Shown: piece by piece, positions 1 through 19,464 of the stretch | How positions within the stretch are numbered: position 1 is the first letter of the stretch | Layout of the letters: each line of letters starts with the position of its first letter | Assembly (NCBI RefSeq): GCF_047511655.1 | Contig: NC_133403.1 | Location: forward strand, 13,699,014 to 13,763,013 | Length of the DNA: 64,000 nucleotides | Origin: Castor canadensis | Taxonomy: Eukaryota > Chordata > Mammalia > Rodentia > Castoridae | Direction of reading: 5' to 3' | Notes under the pieces: generated by a model | Databases searched by the model: none | Told to the model about the DNA's origin: nothing | Seen by the model: only the letters and a program-made list of their open reading frames with translations | Made by a program: the position numbers and the translations under genes

Positions 1-149
1 TCGCTGCCCATGCACAGCTTTCGCTTGCTGCATGCCCTTGGGTCTCCCCCAGCCTCAGGCTCCCATCTGAAATGTCACAGGGGTCAGTCCCAGGCCCACT
101 GCCACCTAGACCCTTCTTGGTCCCTCTTCAGTCTCAGTAAAGTCTCTTA

Positions 150-6500
<6,351 letters not shown>

Positions 6501-7029
6501 TCCGCCGCTCCCGGAATCCCACATCGGGTTCCAGGCTCAGGCAGTGCATCTCTCCTCTTTCTCCCTTCAACCCTGGCTCCCCTCGCCCCTCGGCGTTCTT
6601 ATTGGCTAGGAAGCAGCGCGAAGCCTCTGGATTCTCTTTCCCACTTAATAACAGAGACTTCACCTGTGAAATGAGGATTCAAAAAGCTCCGGCTGCTATG
6701 AAAAGCATGGGGTCTTTCTCAGGACCGGCCTTCTACAACCCCTAAGGGGCAGGCACATGCCCACAAAGTGTCAAGCATGAGTTGCCTCTGACCTCTGAAG
6801 AAGCATTTCTCTTTCAAAGCCCTTTTCACGTGCCATCCCTTCTACCTGGAGTGCCATTCCTTCAAAATCAAGACTCAAAGGCACTTGCTAGAGAAGCCTT
6901 CCCTGTCCTTGGGGTAGGAGGGAATGTGTTGTTAACCTCCTCTGCGTACTCACAGGCCAAATTTCCTTGGTTGTGCCTGTTTCCCATGTGGTTTGCTTTT
7001 CTAGAATGTTTGTCCAATTACACTGGGAG
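6501..7029. other. LZTR1-AIFM3 intergenic gap
   Basis: Short gap between the LZTR1 promoter and the AIFM3 3' end. An inverted CCAAT box (ATTGG) lies at 6601-6605. The segment about 6830-7030 resembles a diverged L2 3' end (wording AGAAGCCTTCCCTGTCCTT). No gene seen. Confidence 0.5.
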
Positions 7030-7368
7030 TCAAAGAGATCTGCAAATGTGTGAGTTTTAATTTTAAGATAATGTCTAACATGTTGCAGGGGCCTCCTGGG
7101 GACCAGTCCCAGCAGAGGGAAAAAAGGCAGAGCCTGTCCTGCCTCCAGTGCCAGCTGTCAATGGCAGCTGAAGCCTTAGGGGTTGAGCATCTTCTGGAGG
7201 CAGCAGAGGCTTCTCTGGAGGGGAGCGAGGCAATTGAAGGCAAGCATTGGGAGGGCTCAGATTCTTCCCTGGGGGGTCCTGGAAAACTGGAGATTGGCAC
7301 CTGCCCCCAGGGCTTGGCCTCTGACCCTCGTGCCCTAGTGCACCTGCCCAAATCCACTGCATGCGAGC
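7030..7368 (-). other. AIFM3: AIFM3 3'UTR
   Basis: Follows the stop codon on the minus strand. A variant polyadenylation signal, ATTAAA, is found at 7056-7061, so the transcript probably ends near 7030. The end point is inferred. Confidence 0.55.
7056..7061 (-). terminator. AIFM3: Candidate AIFM3 polyadenylation signal (ATTAAA)
   Basis: Reads ATTAAA on the minus strand, about 310 bases after the AIFM3 stop codon. No canonical AATAAA was noticed between the stop and this point. Confidence 0.5.
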
Positions 7369-7408
7369 TCAGGATCCTTTCCCTGTGAGCCAAGACATGT
7401 CGCCAGTC
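7369..7408 (-). CDS. AIFM3: AIFM3 exon 20 (last coding part)
   Basis: Residues 584-596 (TGDMSWLTGKGS) and the TGA stop at 7369-7371. Acceptor TTCCTGCAG. The short C-terminal tail agrees with the human protein as I remember it. Confidence 0.9.
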
Positions 7409-9722
7409 CTGCAGGAATGAGGGGAGGATGGGTCAGGGCAGAAGAGAGTAGGTTCCCTGGTTTTCTGGGCAGCTGACTTTTGAGGACAGCAGGGGCCCTG
7501 CTCTATGTCAGACCCTAGAGCCCAGAAGGGAAGTGGACTTGGAAAGATGAGGAATAGATCACTGGGTGGAGTTTCTGGGCTGAAGTGGGAAAAGCTCAGA
7601 ACAGACAGCAGGAAGGAAAGAGGACACACGTACTTGCTGTGCAGCATAAACAACCTTTGCGAAGGCAAGAGGGAGAAACAGAGGCCAGGGAAAGTTCATG
7701 TCATTCATCATGTCTACTCTTAGTCCTCCATTATTTCCAGCTTAAGGTCTACCCGTCTCATGACTTCTAGCCTCCCACAGGCCTCTAGGCTTTCCCCAGT
7801 CCCTGGGAGCTGTCTGTACACAGGTTAAATGTGAGATTCTATTTGGAAAAAAAAAAAGGCACAGAGGACTCATTGATACCTTGATGGGATGAAAATAAGG
7901 GCCACTGTCTGGTACCTACTAGATCCCAGACAACTACCCCGCATCTCAGTGCAGGGTCACTGATAGCTGCATTTCCCCCCATTTAGCTTCGGTCAGTCAG
8001 CTCAGCACAAACATGTCTGTCAGGGGTCCCAGGCCTGGTGATCACCCAAGCAGCAGGACTTGACTCTTCCCCACGTCACTGGACCTGCCTTGGGACACAT
8101 ACCCCTTTCCTGTATGTCCCCTGTTAGTACCTGTCTCCAGCCTATTCCAAAACCACAACCCACACTTCCCAGTAACTCTGGAAACCTCAGACTGATGGAA
8201 CCCAAGAGTGAGGAGAAAGGACCTGGAGGACTGTGGGGGCAGTCTGACCTAAACTTATGGGGGACTTCCTCCTCCACCCCAAGGCCTCCCACACCCACAC
8301 TCACTCCACCTCCCGCTTCCGGATGGCGCGGCCTGAGGCCAGCACCTCAGCCACCTTGGATACGATGGGATCATAGTTCATGCTGGCCACAGCGATCACC
8401 TCGTCGCCTCTGCAGAGAGAGGGCAGCTGAACATGAAGACTGCCTGGCATCAGCACCCCCTTCTTGAAGACCCTGATACCTTCCTGTCCACTTGGGGCCC
8501 AGAAAGGGTTCTCACCAGGGCAACTCAAAGAGTGTCTTGAGTTCCAAGCTACAGGCTTTAGGATTCCCTAGGGAAGCGCTAGTCCTCAGCAGTACTCAGG
8601 ACTAGGGGCCACTGCCCTAGCATCACCATTTTCTACCTGTGTGACTTTCCTCCTGGTAAAAGTAGGGTAAATACCCACCTCAAAGCTCTGTCCAGAAGAT
8701 ATTTTACAAATGTTTGGCTGATGAGTAGCAGGAAGAGTTCTCGCTGCCCCTTCCTCACCTTTGCTCTGCCTTGCTTCCTGCCCATTTGCCTTTCTAAGTT
8801 TCCTTCCTAAATTCCCTCCCTAGGAGCAGAGCTTTTCTGGAATGAGCCTCCCTTCACGACCAAGCTCGAGCTGCTTCGCGCTCCCGCTGCACCCCGTTGT
8901 TCTCACTTGGTGTAAAAAGCCACAAACTTCAGCTCCTCCAGATCCCCCTGGATGATGACGTCCTCGAAGCCTTCTCCATAGCCTGTGGGCCAGGCAGACG
9001 GGTGGCGCCCACGTAAGCCAGGGAAGGGGGGATGGAGGTTTCATAGCTCCCCACCTGTGGCTTCCTAACTTCTTTCTGGACACCCCTCCCTGTTCCCGAG
9101 CTCCTTTTAGGCAGCTCCTAGCCCGCCCAGGTTGTTCTTAGCTGCCAATTCCTAGTGCGGAATTGGTCCCGCCCCTAAGATTCTTCAGGCCCCGCCTCCA
9201 CCCAGGCCCCGCCTCCAGGCAATCTAAGCCCCTCCCCCCACGCGACTCCTGATTACCTGCGTAGCGCAGGCTCTTGCCGAACATAGCAGTCCACAGGTAG
9301 GGTACCGTGCTGATCTCCGCCTCCTGTGCCAGCATGTTCTGGGCTGCCACGCGTCCTGTGGGGCCCAGGGCAGTGAGAACGCTGACCCTTGCCTTTACCA
9401 CCCCCACCCTGCCTACCCTGGCGTCCTGGGGATCCCCTGATAGGTATGGCTATTCCTGGACTCCCCAGAGATCAAGTGCATCTGGCTCAGCCCATGGTCC
9501 AGGCGCAGGTGCAGCTGACCGGTACAGAGAGGAAGCCCTGGCTTCTATAGAGAATTTGAAAGACATGCCTTATGTCTGGAAGGCCTGCTTGTTGGAGCTG
9601 TGAGGCAGCTTGACCATTTCAACTGTGCACACAGACAACTACTCAGACACATTAGGTCTAAAGAGGCCAGGGAAGCAGAAACGACAGCCATATTGGAGGA
9701 CCTAGAGGGAACAGCATGTGAG

Positions 9723-9770
<48 letters not shown>

Positions 9771-12700
9771 TTTAAACTGGACCTGCCCAGTTAAATTCTA
9801 AATCCTAATTATATTTGGCCAAAGAATGGCCTTTGGTTCCTTACAATCTAACAGCTACTTTAGACCTTGAACATGAACAAAGATTGGTACCAGGTCAGCA
9901 AACCTTCAGATAATATTGAAGGCAGAGAAAAGGTAAGATGGGTAGAGGGGAGAAGTCCCCAGACCTAATAGTCTGGTGGTTCTCTCTCTGAGGCCCTGAG
10001 CTAGGTAACTTACTGGCATGTGCAGCTTTGGGCCCAGCCCAGGGGTGTGCAAGTGGTAAGGCTTGGGGAACTTGGTGGGCACCAAATATGGAGAGAGGAA
10101 AAGTATTCACAGAAAGCAAAATGTCCCCACTGAGCTTGGACTAAGTGGCCACTTCCAGGAACCTGCAAACAGCAACGGAGTTCACAGAAATAGTTGAGTG
10201 GCCCAAGAGAGAAAGAAACCCTAAGTGGGAAGGTGACCTACCAAATCCCTCTCTCTCTCTCCAGAGGGACTGCACAAGTTGGTAAGGAAGTCTTTGGAAT
10301 ACATACCCTTGAGAGCAAAAGGAAGGGCTAGAGGAACAGCTCAAGTAGTAGAGTACCTGCCCTGCAAGCTCAAAACCCTGAGTTCAAACTCCAGAATTTT
10401 AGAAAAAATTCTAAAGGAAAGGAGAGACCAATGGAAGGACAGCTAGAGTGACAGGTTGTGCCTGGCTTAATGGGGTACCCAGAGAGTACTGGATGAAAGT
10501 CTGTGGAGATGGAACATAGGACTTACTCTGTGTGCTGGTTTGATACCTAGATGAGACTGGCCAGATAGGCCACCCCAGAGCATAGGATCCAGGACCCCCA
10601 GACCAGCAACTGAGGCATTGGCTTGGGGGAAGTTCAAATCCTAAGATAGCCTCCCACCCCTCAACTTCCTTCAGGGCTGGTCATACCTTGGACATGAGCC
10701 ATCTGCCAGTGTGGGATGTTCACTTTCCGGTTGTTCCTCCAGGCAAGGGGAAAGGTGACAGCATCACCGGCTGCAAACACGCCTGGGACGTTGGTCTGCA
10801 TCATCTGTGGGGAGAGGGTTCAAGGTGCCATGGATCGCCTGCGGGCTGACCTGGCCCTCCAGCCACCCCCAGACCAGCACCCTGCCTGACTCACAGCCTC
10901 ACCTTGTTGACAGGAATGAAGCCTCGGGAATCCAGACCAATGCCACTTTGTCTCAGGAAGCCTGTGGCGGGCACTGCACCTAACAGAACAGAAGCCAGTA
11001 TGTCCATCCCCTGGTTCTACCCTTTTCCTGTCTCATGGTTCTCCATGCCCCACACCCTTCACCTACTGTTCCTGCCCCAGACTGATCTTGATAGGCTGCC
11101 CATCTGGGATCTTCATGCATTCTGTTCCCTCTGCCCATAGCTGCCCCCCTCAGACTCCATGCCTCCCATTCAGCCTTAGATAGTGCCTTCTCCAAGAAGT
11201 GCTCCATGAAGCCCCCAGCTGGCAGTCAGTCAGCCAGCCATGTCTCTGCAGCCCCATGCTGCCACCTCCCACCTTCACTCCTCCCCAAACTGCCACTTCA
11301 GCTGGAGTAGGGACCAGTTTGAGGCTGTCTGTGTCCTGCAGCCCACACAGGGCAGGGCATGGAGTTGAGTATCAGTCAGCAGCAACCACTAGGTGCATAC
11401 TTCACGCCAGGCCTGGGCTAAGCCAGATACCGGTTTGCCAACAGCCCTGTCAAGGGGGTACCATTGAGGTCTCCTTTAAAAAAGATGTAAAAAATGAGGC
11501 TCAGGAAGAAGGGACCAGACTGAGTACACCTACGAGTGCATGTGGGTGGCTGTGCTTATTTGCACCTGCCTCCCAACCACTCACCAATGCCCACCACACA
11601 GACGTCAGCCCGAAGGACCTTGCTGCTCTTCAGTACCACCTCCTTCAGCTGTAGGGAGTGGGTGGGTGTGAGCAGGGGCACCCAACTCCTGGGCACAGGG
11701 AAGACAGGCCACAGCAGGGAGGGAAAAGGGCCCACCTTTCCTTCTTGGGCCCTGAGCTCTGACACCTCCGTCTGCATGTAGAATTTCACCCGGTTGTTCT
11801 CAAACATCTGTCAGGACAGGTGGGTGGGTAGGCAGTGGGTGAGACCTGGCCAGGGGCTAGGCTGGACACCCAGAGTTTCCAAGAGGCTGGGCCCTGGGAT
11901 GGGCTCACCTTCATGAGAGCACGACCGACGCGTGTCCCTAGGAACCTCCGGAAGGGTGTCTCTTCCAGCTCTACCACGGACACAGAGTGGGCCTTTTCCG
12001 TCAGGTAGGCAGCCACCTCCATCCCTGGGGTGGTAGGCAGTGGGTGGCAGGGCTGGCACTCTGACCTCTCAGGCCTTGCGTGCCCTCAGACTGGTATTCT
12101 GGTCTGCCCACCACCCTCAACAATCGCAGTCGCTCACCCAGGAAACCAGCTCCCACAATGACTGCATTTCGGCCCCGAGCCAGCCTCACCACACGATTGG
12201 CATCCTCAGGCGTCCTGATGGTGAGCACACTCTCCACCTCTTTGCCTTTGCAGCTCAGGGTCTTAGGGCTGAGACAAAGCAATATCAGTGAAGCCCTCTT
12301 GGCCTGGCTAGTGCTCCGCCCAGTGTCCCAGAGAGGACAGGAGAGATACCCTCCCAACCTGCTCCCTGGTGCCAGCAGCAACTTGCTATACTCCAGTTTG
12401 AAGCCGTCCTTGAACACGACCTTCTTGTTTCTCACGTCCACTGTGACCACCTGCAACCCCCACCGGGCAGTGTGAGGCCTGGCCACGGACCTGGACTTTG
12501 CTGCCCATTTCTGGGTCCCACAAGACACTCAGCTAGGCTCTGAGCAGCCATGACAGGGGCCACTCCCATAGCTGGGGCTTCATCCTGTAAGCTTCAGGGA
12601 TCAGTTGCCCCTCAAAGCCCTCTTTACATTCCGAGTCCCTCCGTGCTCTCCCATTCCAGTCTTGATCAGATCATCTGTCTCTCCATAACCTGAGATCTGC

Positions 12701-15114
12701 ATGGGCTCATGTCTCTGCTAAGAAGACCTAGTGCTATATCCCAGGCCTGAGTAGTGGGGCCAGAGGGCAGAACACTTGCCACCTCCCAGAGGCCTATGTG
12801 GTCTCCTGCTCTTTGTGGTTTCCATAACCCACCCTCAGCCCGTTTTCTATAGCCTCATACCTGGGCCTCCATGAGCACCTCGATGCCATAGGCCCGGAAG
12901 AACTCCTTGGGCCTCAGTGCCAGCTGCTCAGGCTGTGCATCCAAAGACTGAGGGACATGATCAACTTGAGACAGGGCCAGATGGTCACTGTTCCATTTCA
13001 CAGCAGAGGATACAGAGCCCAAGGAGGGTGAGGCCACCCCCCAGGTCACATAGGGGCTGCAGAACAGAACTCCACAATACAAGATCTTTTGGGGGGGTGG
13101 CGGTACCACATATGAGCCTGGTATGAGTAGAGAGGGCAACCAGGCAGACCCCTAATGGTAACAAGCAAAGCTCCAAGGAGGCCTGACAGGGACCCAGCCC
13201 CTGCCCTGCACTGACTGTCTCTTGCCTGCTCCGCACCCCTACCTTGCTGAGCTTGGGACGATCATAGGGGAGATGCCTGTCCAGCGTGCACAGGACGATC
13301 CGGTCAGAGAAGCCCTCCTGCCGCAGTGTCTCCGCACATACCAGACCAGCAGCACCTGAAGGGAGGGGGCTGTGGCCAGGAGCCACTTCTCTCCCACCCT
13401 CTGCCCTGCCCTTCATGACCACAACACCAACCTGCACCCACAATGAGCACGTTGGTGCTGCCACTGTGCCCAGCACTTGGAGAGATGCATTTGGCCATAA
13501 CCTTGGTCCTTCGCTGTAGCTGCAGGGCCTAGGTGTGGCAGTAGGGTGGAGGCAGCTGAGAATTTGGGTCATCCCAGCTGGCTAGGTCCTGCTGCTCTAG
13601 CCCAACCTCATCTTCACCATGCAGCCTCTTTCTCTGCTCCCATACCAGGCTCCCTCCCACCAAAGAGCCTTTGCATATGCTCTTCTCTGAGCCAAGATGC
13701 CCTCCCCACCTCCGCCCAAGCCTGGGCCACCCCTTTACCTGCTTGCTGGCCCGAACGTACACCTTCTCCTTCTCAATCTTCACCTGCAAGGGCAACATTG
13801 CAAAGGACCAACCTTTGGGGGGGCTCCTTTCCAAGTCTGCACCTCCAGGCTTTGTCACACTGCACTCCTAGCCTCACCTGGAACTTGTGCAGACTGTCCA
13901 GGCCTGGGAAGTCCTCCAGATCCCCTGTACTAATGTTGAAGCAAGCACCGTGCCAGGGACAACGCACCTGGCCCCGGGACAGCACTCCTGGAAGAGGGTG
14001 GTGCCAGGTTGGAGCAAGGAGCAAGGGCTCCTCTCCAAGGATTCCTATGTCCCAGCACCTGCTGATGCCCTACACAGCCCAGGAAACCCCAGTAATAGAT
14101 GAAGGACCCTGGGGCCAGGAGGAGCCAAGCTGACCTGCTGGTGCAGGGGCATAGACAGTGCAGCAGCCAGGTCTCCCTCAGCAAAGTCCTGACCCCTCCT
14201 CTTACGTGCATTGGGACATCTCACCTTTCACCAGGGGTGCTCCGTAGTGTGGACACTTGTGGCCCAGGGCATGGAATTCCCCATTGTCCTTCACCAGCAG
14301 TACTTTTCCCCAGCCTAACTCCACTTCCCGCATCCTGGGGAGGGGCTGCATTCAGAGTTCAGACCAGACACCAAATAGCCCCCTGCAGGTGCCTGGTACC
14401 TGAGTCCAACCTTCCGAGGGAGTAGCCCCAGACAAGCAAAAGCTGCAAAGGCCACAACCAGGGCAGGACAGTCCCTTCCACTCCCCCATCCCTGCTCACC
14501 CCTCATCCATGGCCTCTACTTTGCTCGCCCACCTTTAGCCCTCTGACCCCCCCCTCCCAGATCCAGCACCCACTGGCCATTCTCGAGGTCCTTGACATGG
14601 CAGACGGCTGCCTCCACGCAGTCCTGAGGGCTGGGGTAGGGAGCAGGCAGGCGCTCTTCAGTGTGGAAGTGGCGGGCTGTGCCATTGCCTTGGTAGGCCC
14701 GGGGGCTGCCCTTCCCACTGGCTGACGGTTCCTCTTTGCCCCGCTCCTTCTCAGGCAGCACCACCTCAATCTTGAGTTCCACTGTGGGCAGGACCATGCC
14801 ATGAGCCCTTCAGAGTGCTGAGGGGCTCAGCCCTGTTCCTCCCTCTCCTCAGGAAGCCCTCTGCACCCCAGCAAAGAGGCAGAGGAAGGAACAAAAGAGG
14901 GAGATTTCTAGGTCTGCTTGAATTCATCTCTGAATTTTTTCTTCTTCTTTTTTTTGGGCACTGCTGGGGTTTAAACTCAGCCTTATGTGTTGGGTATTTT
15001 CAAGATAGGCTCTCACAAACTATTTGCCTGGGGCTGGCTGCAAACCTTGATCTACCTGATCTCTGCCTCCTGAGTAGCTAGGACTACAGGTGTAAGCCAC
15101 AGGCACCCAGATTT

Positions 15115-15145
<31 letters not shown>

Positions 15146-18100
15146 ATACTAGGGGTGGAACTCAAGGTCTTGGACGTGTTAGGCAAGTACTTTACCATTT
15201 AGCTAGGTTCCCAGCCCTATATGTTTTCTTTATTCAATGACAAAATCAGGGAGCCCTTTCTCCAGGACTGTCTGTGGAGGAAAGAACCCTGATGCCTGAT
15301 ACCTTGAGGCATGCATCTTATCTGCTGATGGACAAAGATGGTGTTCATGCCAGCTCAGGGACACACTTAGGGGATGATTTGTGTACAAACAGTGATCCAA
15401 AATGGGGTACAGGTCAGTTCACAGCCAGTGAGTCTAGGTGACAGGAAATCAAGTGTTCAGCTTTTTTCCTTTTTTGGTGGTACTGGGGCTAGAACTAAGG
15501 GCCTCACTCTCGCTAGGCAGGTGCTTTACCACTTGAGCTGTGCCTCCAGCCTTTTTGTTTTTATATTTTGTGTTTAAGAAAGGGTCTTGCTGATTTCAAA
15601 CCTCTTGAGCCTCCTATCTCTGCCTCCCAAATAGCTGGGATTACAGACATGTCTGTCTGTCCATGTGTGTGTCCCATCCCTGTCGTCATGTCCTATCCAG
15701 GCCCCGCTCTATCATCTTCACCCCCAGCTTCACTGCTGTATTCTTGCAGCTTTCCCATTTGTTGTTGTTTTGGTTTTGGTTTTCTGCGCAGGCTCTGACT
15801 GTGTAGCCTAGTCTGGCCTGAAACTAACAATTCTACCTCTGCATTGTGAATGCCAGGATTAGAAATGTGTGCCAGCAAAAAAAAAAAGAAAGAAGTGTGT
15901 GCCACACCTGGCTTGAATAATTTTTTTCAAAATTAAGGGGAAAAAAAAAGGACTAGAGGTGTGGCCCAAGGAGTAAAGTGCCTGTTTTGCAAGCATGAAG
16001 CCCTGAGTTCTATCAAAATAAATAAATAAGGTGTACACAGTCTGGAGGAGGCTAGGGTGCGGCTCAGTGGCAGAGAGTTTCTCTAGCATTTGCAAAACTC
16101 ATGATTTGATTCCCAGCACTGAAAGGAAACAAAATAAGGACCCAACATAATTTCAACTTTTTTTTTTTTTTGCAGTCCTGGGAATTGAGACAAGGCCTCC
16201 TGCATGCTAAACAAGCCTTCTACCACATGAGCCCTGCCCCCATCTCAATTTTTTGAGATAGGGTCTCACTAATTTTGCTTGGGCTGGCCTCAAACTCATG
16301 ATCATCCTGCTTCTGCCTTGTGAGTAGCTGGGATTATCAATTTGAATTACCATGCTCATCTTAACTTCTTAAAATAGCTGTCCTCACCGGTTTGGGATCT
16401 AATCATTTATCAAGGCCTGGATTTGTGGTGTCTTCATATACAGAGGTCTGGGGCCCTACCAATGAACCTCTCCAGGAGGTGCACAGGGCCCCACAGTCTC
16501 CACATGGAAGACACTTCCTCAGGATGCCCATGGGGCCTACTCTAGGGAGGAGGTAGCCAGAGACTGTCATTTTCTTCTTTATACTTTTCCGCATTTTCCA
16601 AATTCCCTATGACGTGCCTGGGTACTTTTCTAATTAGAAAGGAACAATAAACAGAAGTTTTAGCAGTGATAATCCGGCCTGCCCAGCAGCTGCCACAGGG
16701 AGGAGGTGGAGCAGGAGGAAGTTGAGCCCCTGACACAGCATAGGCCGATGTGGGAGTAGGAGGCTTCTCTCTCAATTCCCCAGGCACCAAAGCCTCCAGG
16801 CCTCTCCCAGCCTCTCCTTTCGTCCCTACACCTCATACTTGACACTCTAGAAACAAGGATCCCAAGAACCTGGCATGGCTGCTGAGTCACACCTCTGGGC
16901 CTTTGCCTGTGTCATTCGCCTGGCCTAGGCTACCATCCTTCAGACCTTACCTAACTCGTACCATCTCCCTAGACACAGCTACTCTGCTGCCTCCTTGGCT
17001 GCCCAGGCCCTGCTTGCAGCTCCTCCATGCTGGGTTCATCCCCACCCTGGCCAAACCACCATCCCCATCCACATGTCCCAGCCCCCAGCTCAGGCTCAGG
17101 AACTGCAGGGGACAGGGTGAAGGTCAGTTCCTTGACTCCAGCCAGGCAGGGAGCACACACGAGCACACAGCCACACAAAGGCTGTTGTGTCGGGTGGGGC
17201 ATTTTCCAACACGTTCCACACTTTATGTAATGGTGTTAGAATGTTTTTGGAAGAATTAAAAAGAAAAATACTTGAGGCTCAGCTGACACCCATGAAGAGC
17301 ACTGTGGGAGTCCTCAGGAACAGCCTGGCAGGGGGTGCCAGATAACACCAAGCCAGGCTGTTCTCATCCTCCAGCTCCTTCCAGAAGGCTCCAAGGCTTG
17401 ATTGCTGATGCAGCCTCACAGGAAGCCATTAAGTCAGAAGGAACAACAGAAAGGTAGGTGGAGGTTCCTTCACCACAGCTAGATCAACCCCCAATCCCTG
17501 ATCCCCAGCTGCTCACAAGTTCCCACTTAGCCCATTGGGCCTCAAGATACCTTAGCTATAAAATGGAGAGAAGAAGGCTGGGGATGTGGGTCAAGTGGTA
17601 GAGTACCTGTCTAGCAAGCTCAAGGCCCTGAGTTCAAACACCAATACCATAAATAAAATATATAAACAAATAAATAAATAAAACGGAGAGAAGTTAAGTG
17701 ATAGAATACCTGCTAGCATGTCCAAAGTCCTGGGTTCAATCACAGTACACACACACACACACACAGAGCATAGATGGAATTGGGTTGTAGTGATTTTTGG
17801 TTTTGTTTCGGTTTTTGTTTTGTTTTGGTGCTGGAGATTGAACACATTGCTTTTCACATGTTGAGTATTCATTCTACCACTGAGCTACACTCCCAGGCCC
17901 AGTGCTGTATCCACTATCCTGGAGCCTCTTGGAAGCCATGGTGAAAAACAAAAGCCTTGGGCTGGTAGAGTGGCCCAAGTGGTAGAGTACTGGCTTAGCA
18001 AGCATAACACCCTGAGTTCAAACCCCAGTACCAAGGGGAAAAAAAAAGCCTTTAGGTAGCACTTCTGGCCTAATAAAAAGCAGGTGACCAGCTGGGTGCC

Positions 18101-19431
18101 AGTGCCTCATGCCTATAATCCGATCCTAGCTACTCATAGAGACCAGGAGGACCTCAGTTTGAAGTCAGCCTGGGCAAAATAGCTCCAGAGACCCTATCTT
18201 GAAAAAACCCATCACAGAAAAGGGCTGGTGGAGTGGCTCAAGGTGTAGGCCCTGAGTTCAAACCCCAATACTGCAACAACAACAACAAAAAAGCAGGTGA
18301 CCAGCACAGCACCAGTGACTCATCAGAGCTACCTGGAAGCGTAGGTATTTGGAAGGCTGAGATCAGGATAGAGGTTTGAGGCCAGCCAGGGCAAATAGTT
18401 TGGAGATCCCATCTCCAAAATAAGCAGAGTAAAATGTACTAGAGGTGTGGCTCGAGGGGTAGAGTGTCTGTTTTGCAAGTGTGAAGCCCTGAGTTCAACC
18501 CCAGTCCCACTAAAAAAAAAAAAAACAAAGAAAAAAGGAAAAGCAGGTGACCCGATGTTAAAAAATCTGTACTTCCTGAACTCTGCAAGGAACTAGCCTG
18601 GCACTTTATCAGGAACAAAGACCCACCAAGACAGAACTCTAGGAGCACAGAGGGAACTCAGGAAGCAAGTACTGATATGCACAGAGCTATAGTGGAGCAG
18701 AGCCCAATAGAAAGGGAAGAATTTGCGCCAAGGTCTTCTGCCTGCTCTGGTTGTCCTGTGGCCCCTGCTGACTCCCTCTGAACTCTCCTGCCCATGTTCT
18801 GAAGTCTCCTGAGCCTCACCCCTGACCTGTACAGTATGAGTGCTTGGGATCTGAGCCTCACCCCTGACCTGTACAGTATGAGTGCTTGGGATCTGAGCCT
18901 CACCCCTGACCTGTACAGTATGAGTGCTTGGGATCTGAGGCTCGGGCTGCAGCACAGTGTCTAGCTCAGAAAGGACAGGATAAATTCAGCAAAGGGCTTC
19001 CTGAGTGCTAAGTACAACCACCCCATTTTACACATCAGGGCATGGAGGATCAGAGAGGGGTAATCACCAGCTCAAGTGCACACAGATAAGAAGGGACAGG
19101 GCTGAACTGAGGTTCAAGAGCCCAAGTTCTTAGCACTGCCTCTGGAATGGGTGACAATAGCTAACCAGAATAAGGCCAGCCTGGGCAACACAGTTAGAAC
19201 CTGTCTCAGAAAGAGAGAGAGGGGGGCTGGTGGAGTGGCTCAAGTGGTAGAGTGCCTGCCTAGCAAGCATGAGGCCCGGAGTTCAAACTCCAGTACCGAA
19301 AGAGAAAAAAAAAAAAAGCAAAACACAAAACCTTATCAAAGAAAGAGGGCGGGGGAGGGGCTGGAGGTATGGCTCAAGTGGTAGAGCTTCTGCCTTGCAA
19401 GCAGAAAGCCCTTAGTTCAAACCCCAGTGCA

Positions 19432-19464
<33 letters not shown>

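Noticed and set aside
1-149. LZTR1 exon 6
   Set aside because: No minus-strand stretch here encodes the expected next kelch blade with an acceptor. It is left as intron.
14503-14802. Alternative frames over AIFM3 exon 3
   Set aside because: Only the frame giving VELKIEV... joins exons 2 and 4 in phase. The others are shadows.
18811-18936. CRISPR-like array
   Set aside because: The copies are directly adjacent with no spacers, in a mammalian intron.
18593-18955. Repeat protein on the minus strand made of 14-residue units
   Set aside because: It is the 42-bp minisatellite read in frame, inside an AIFM3 intron. No promoter or conserved flanks.
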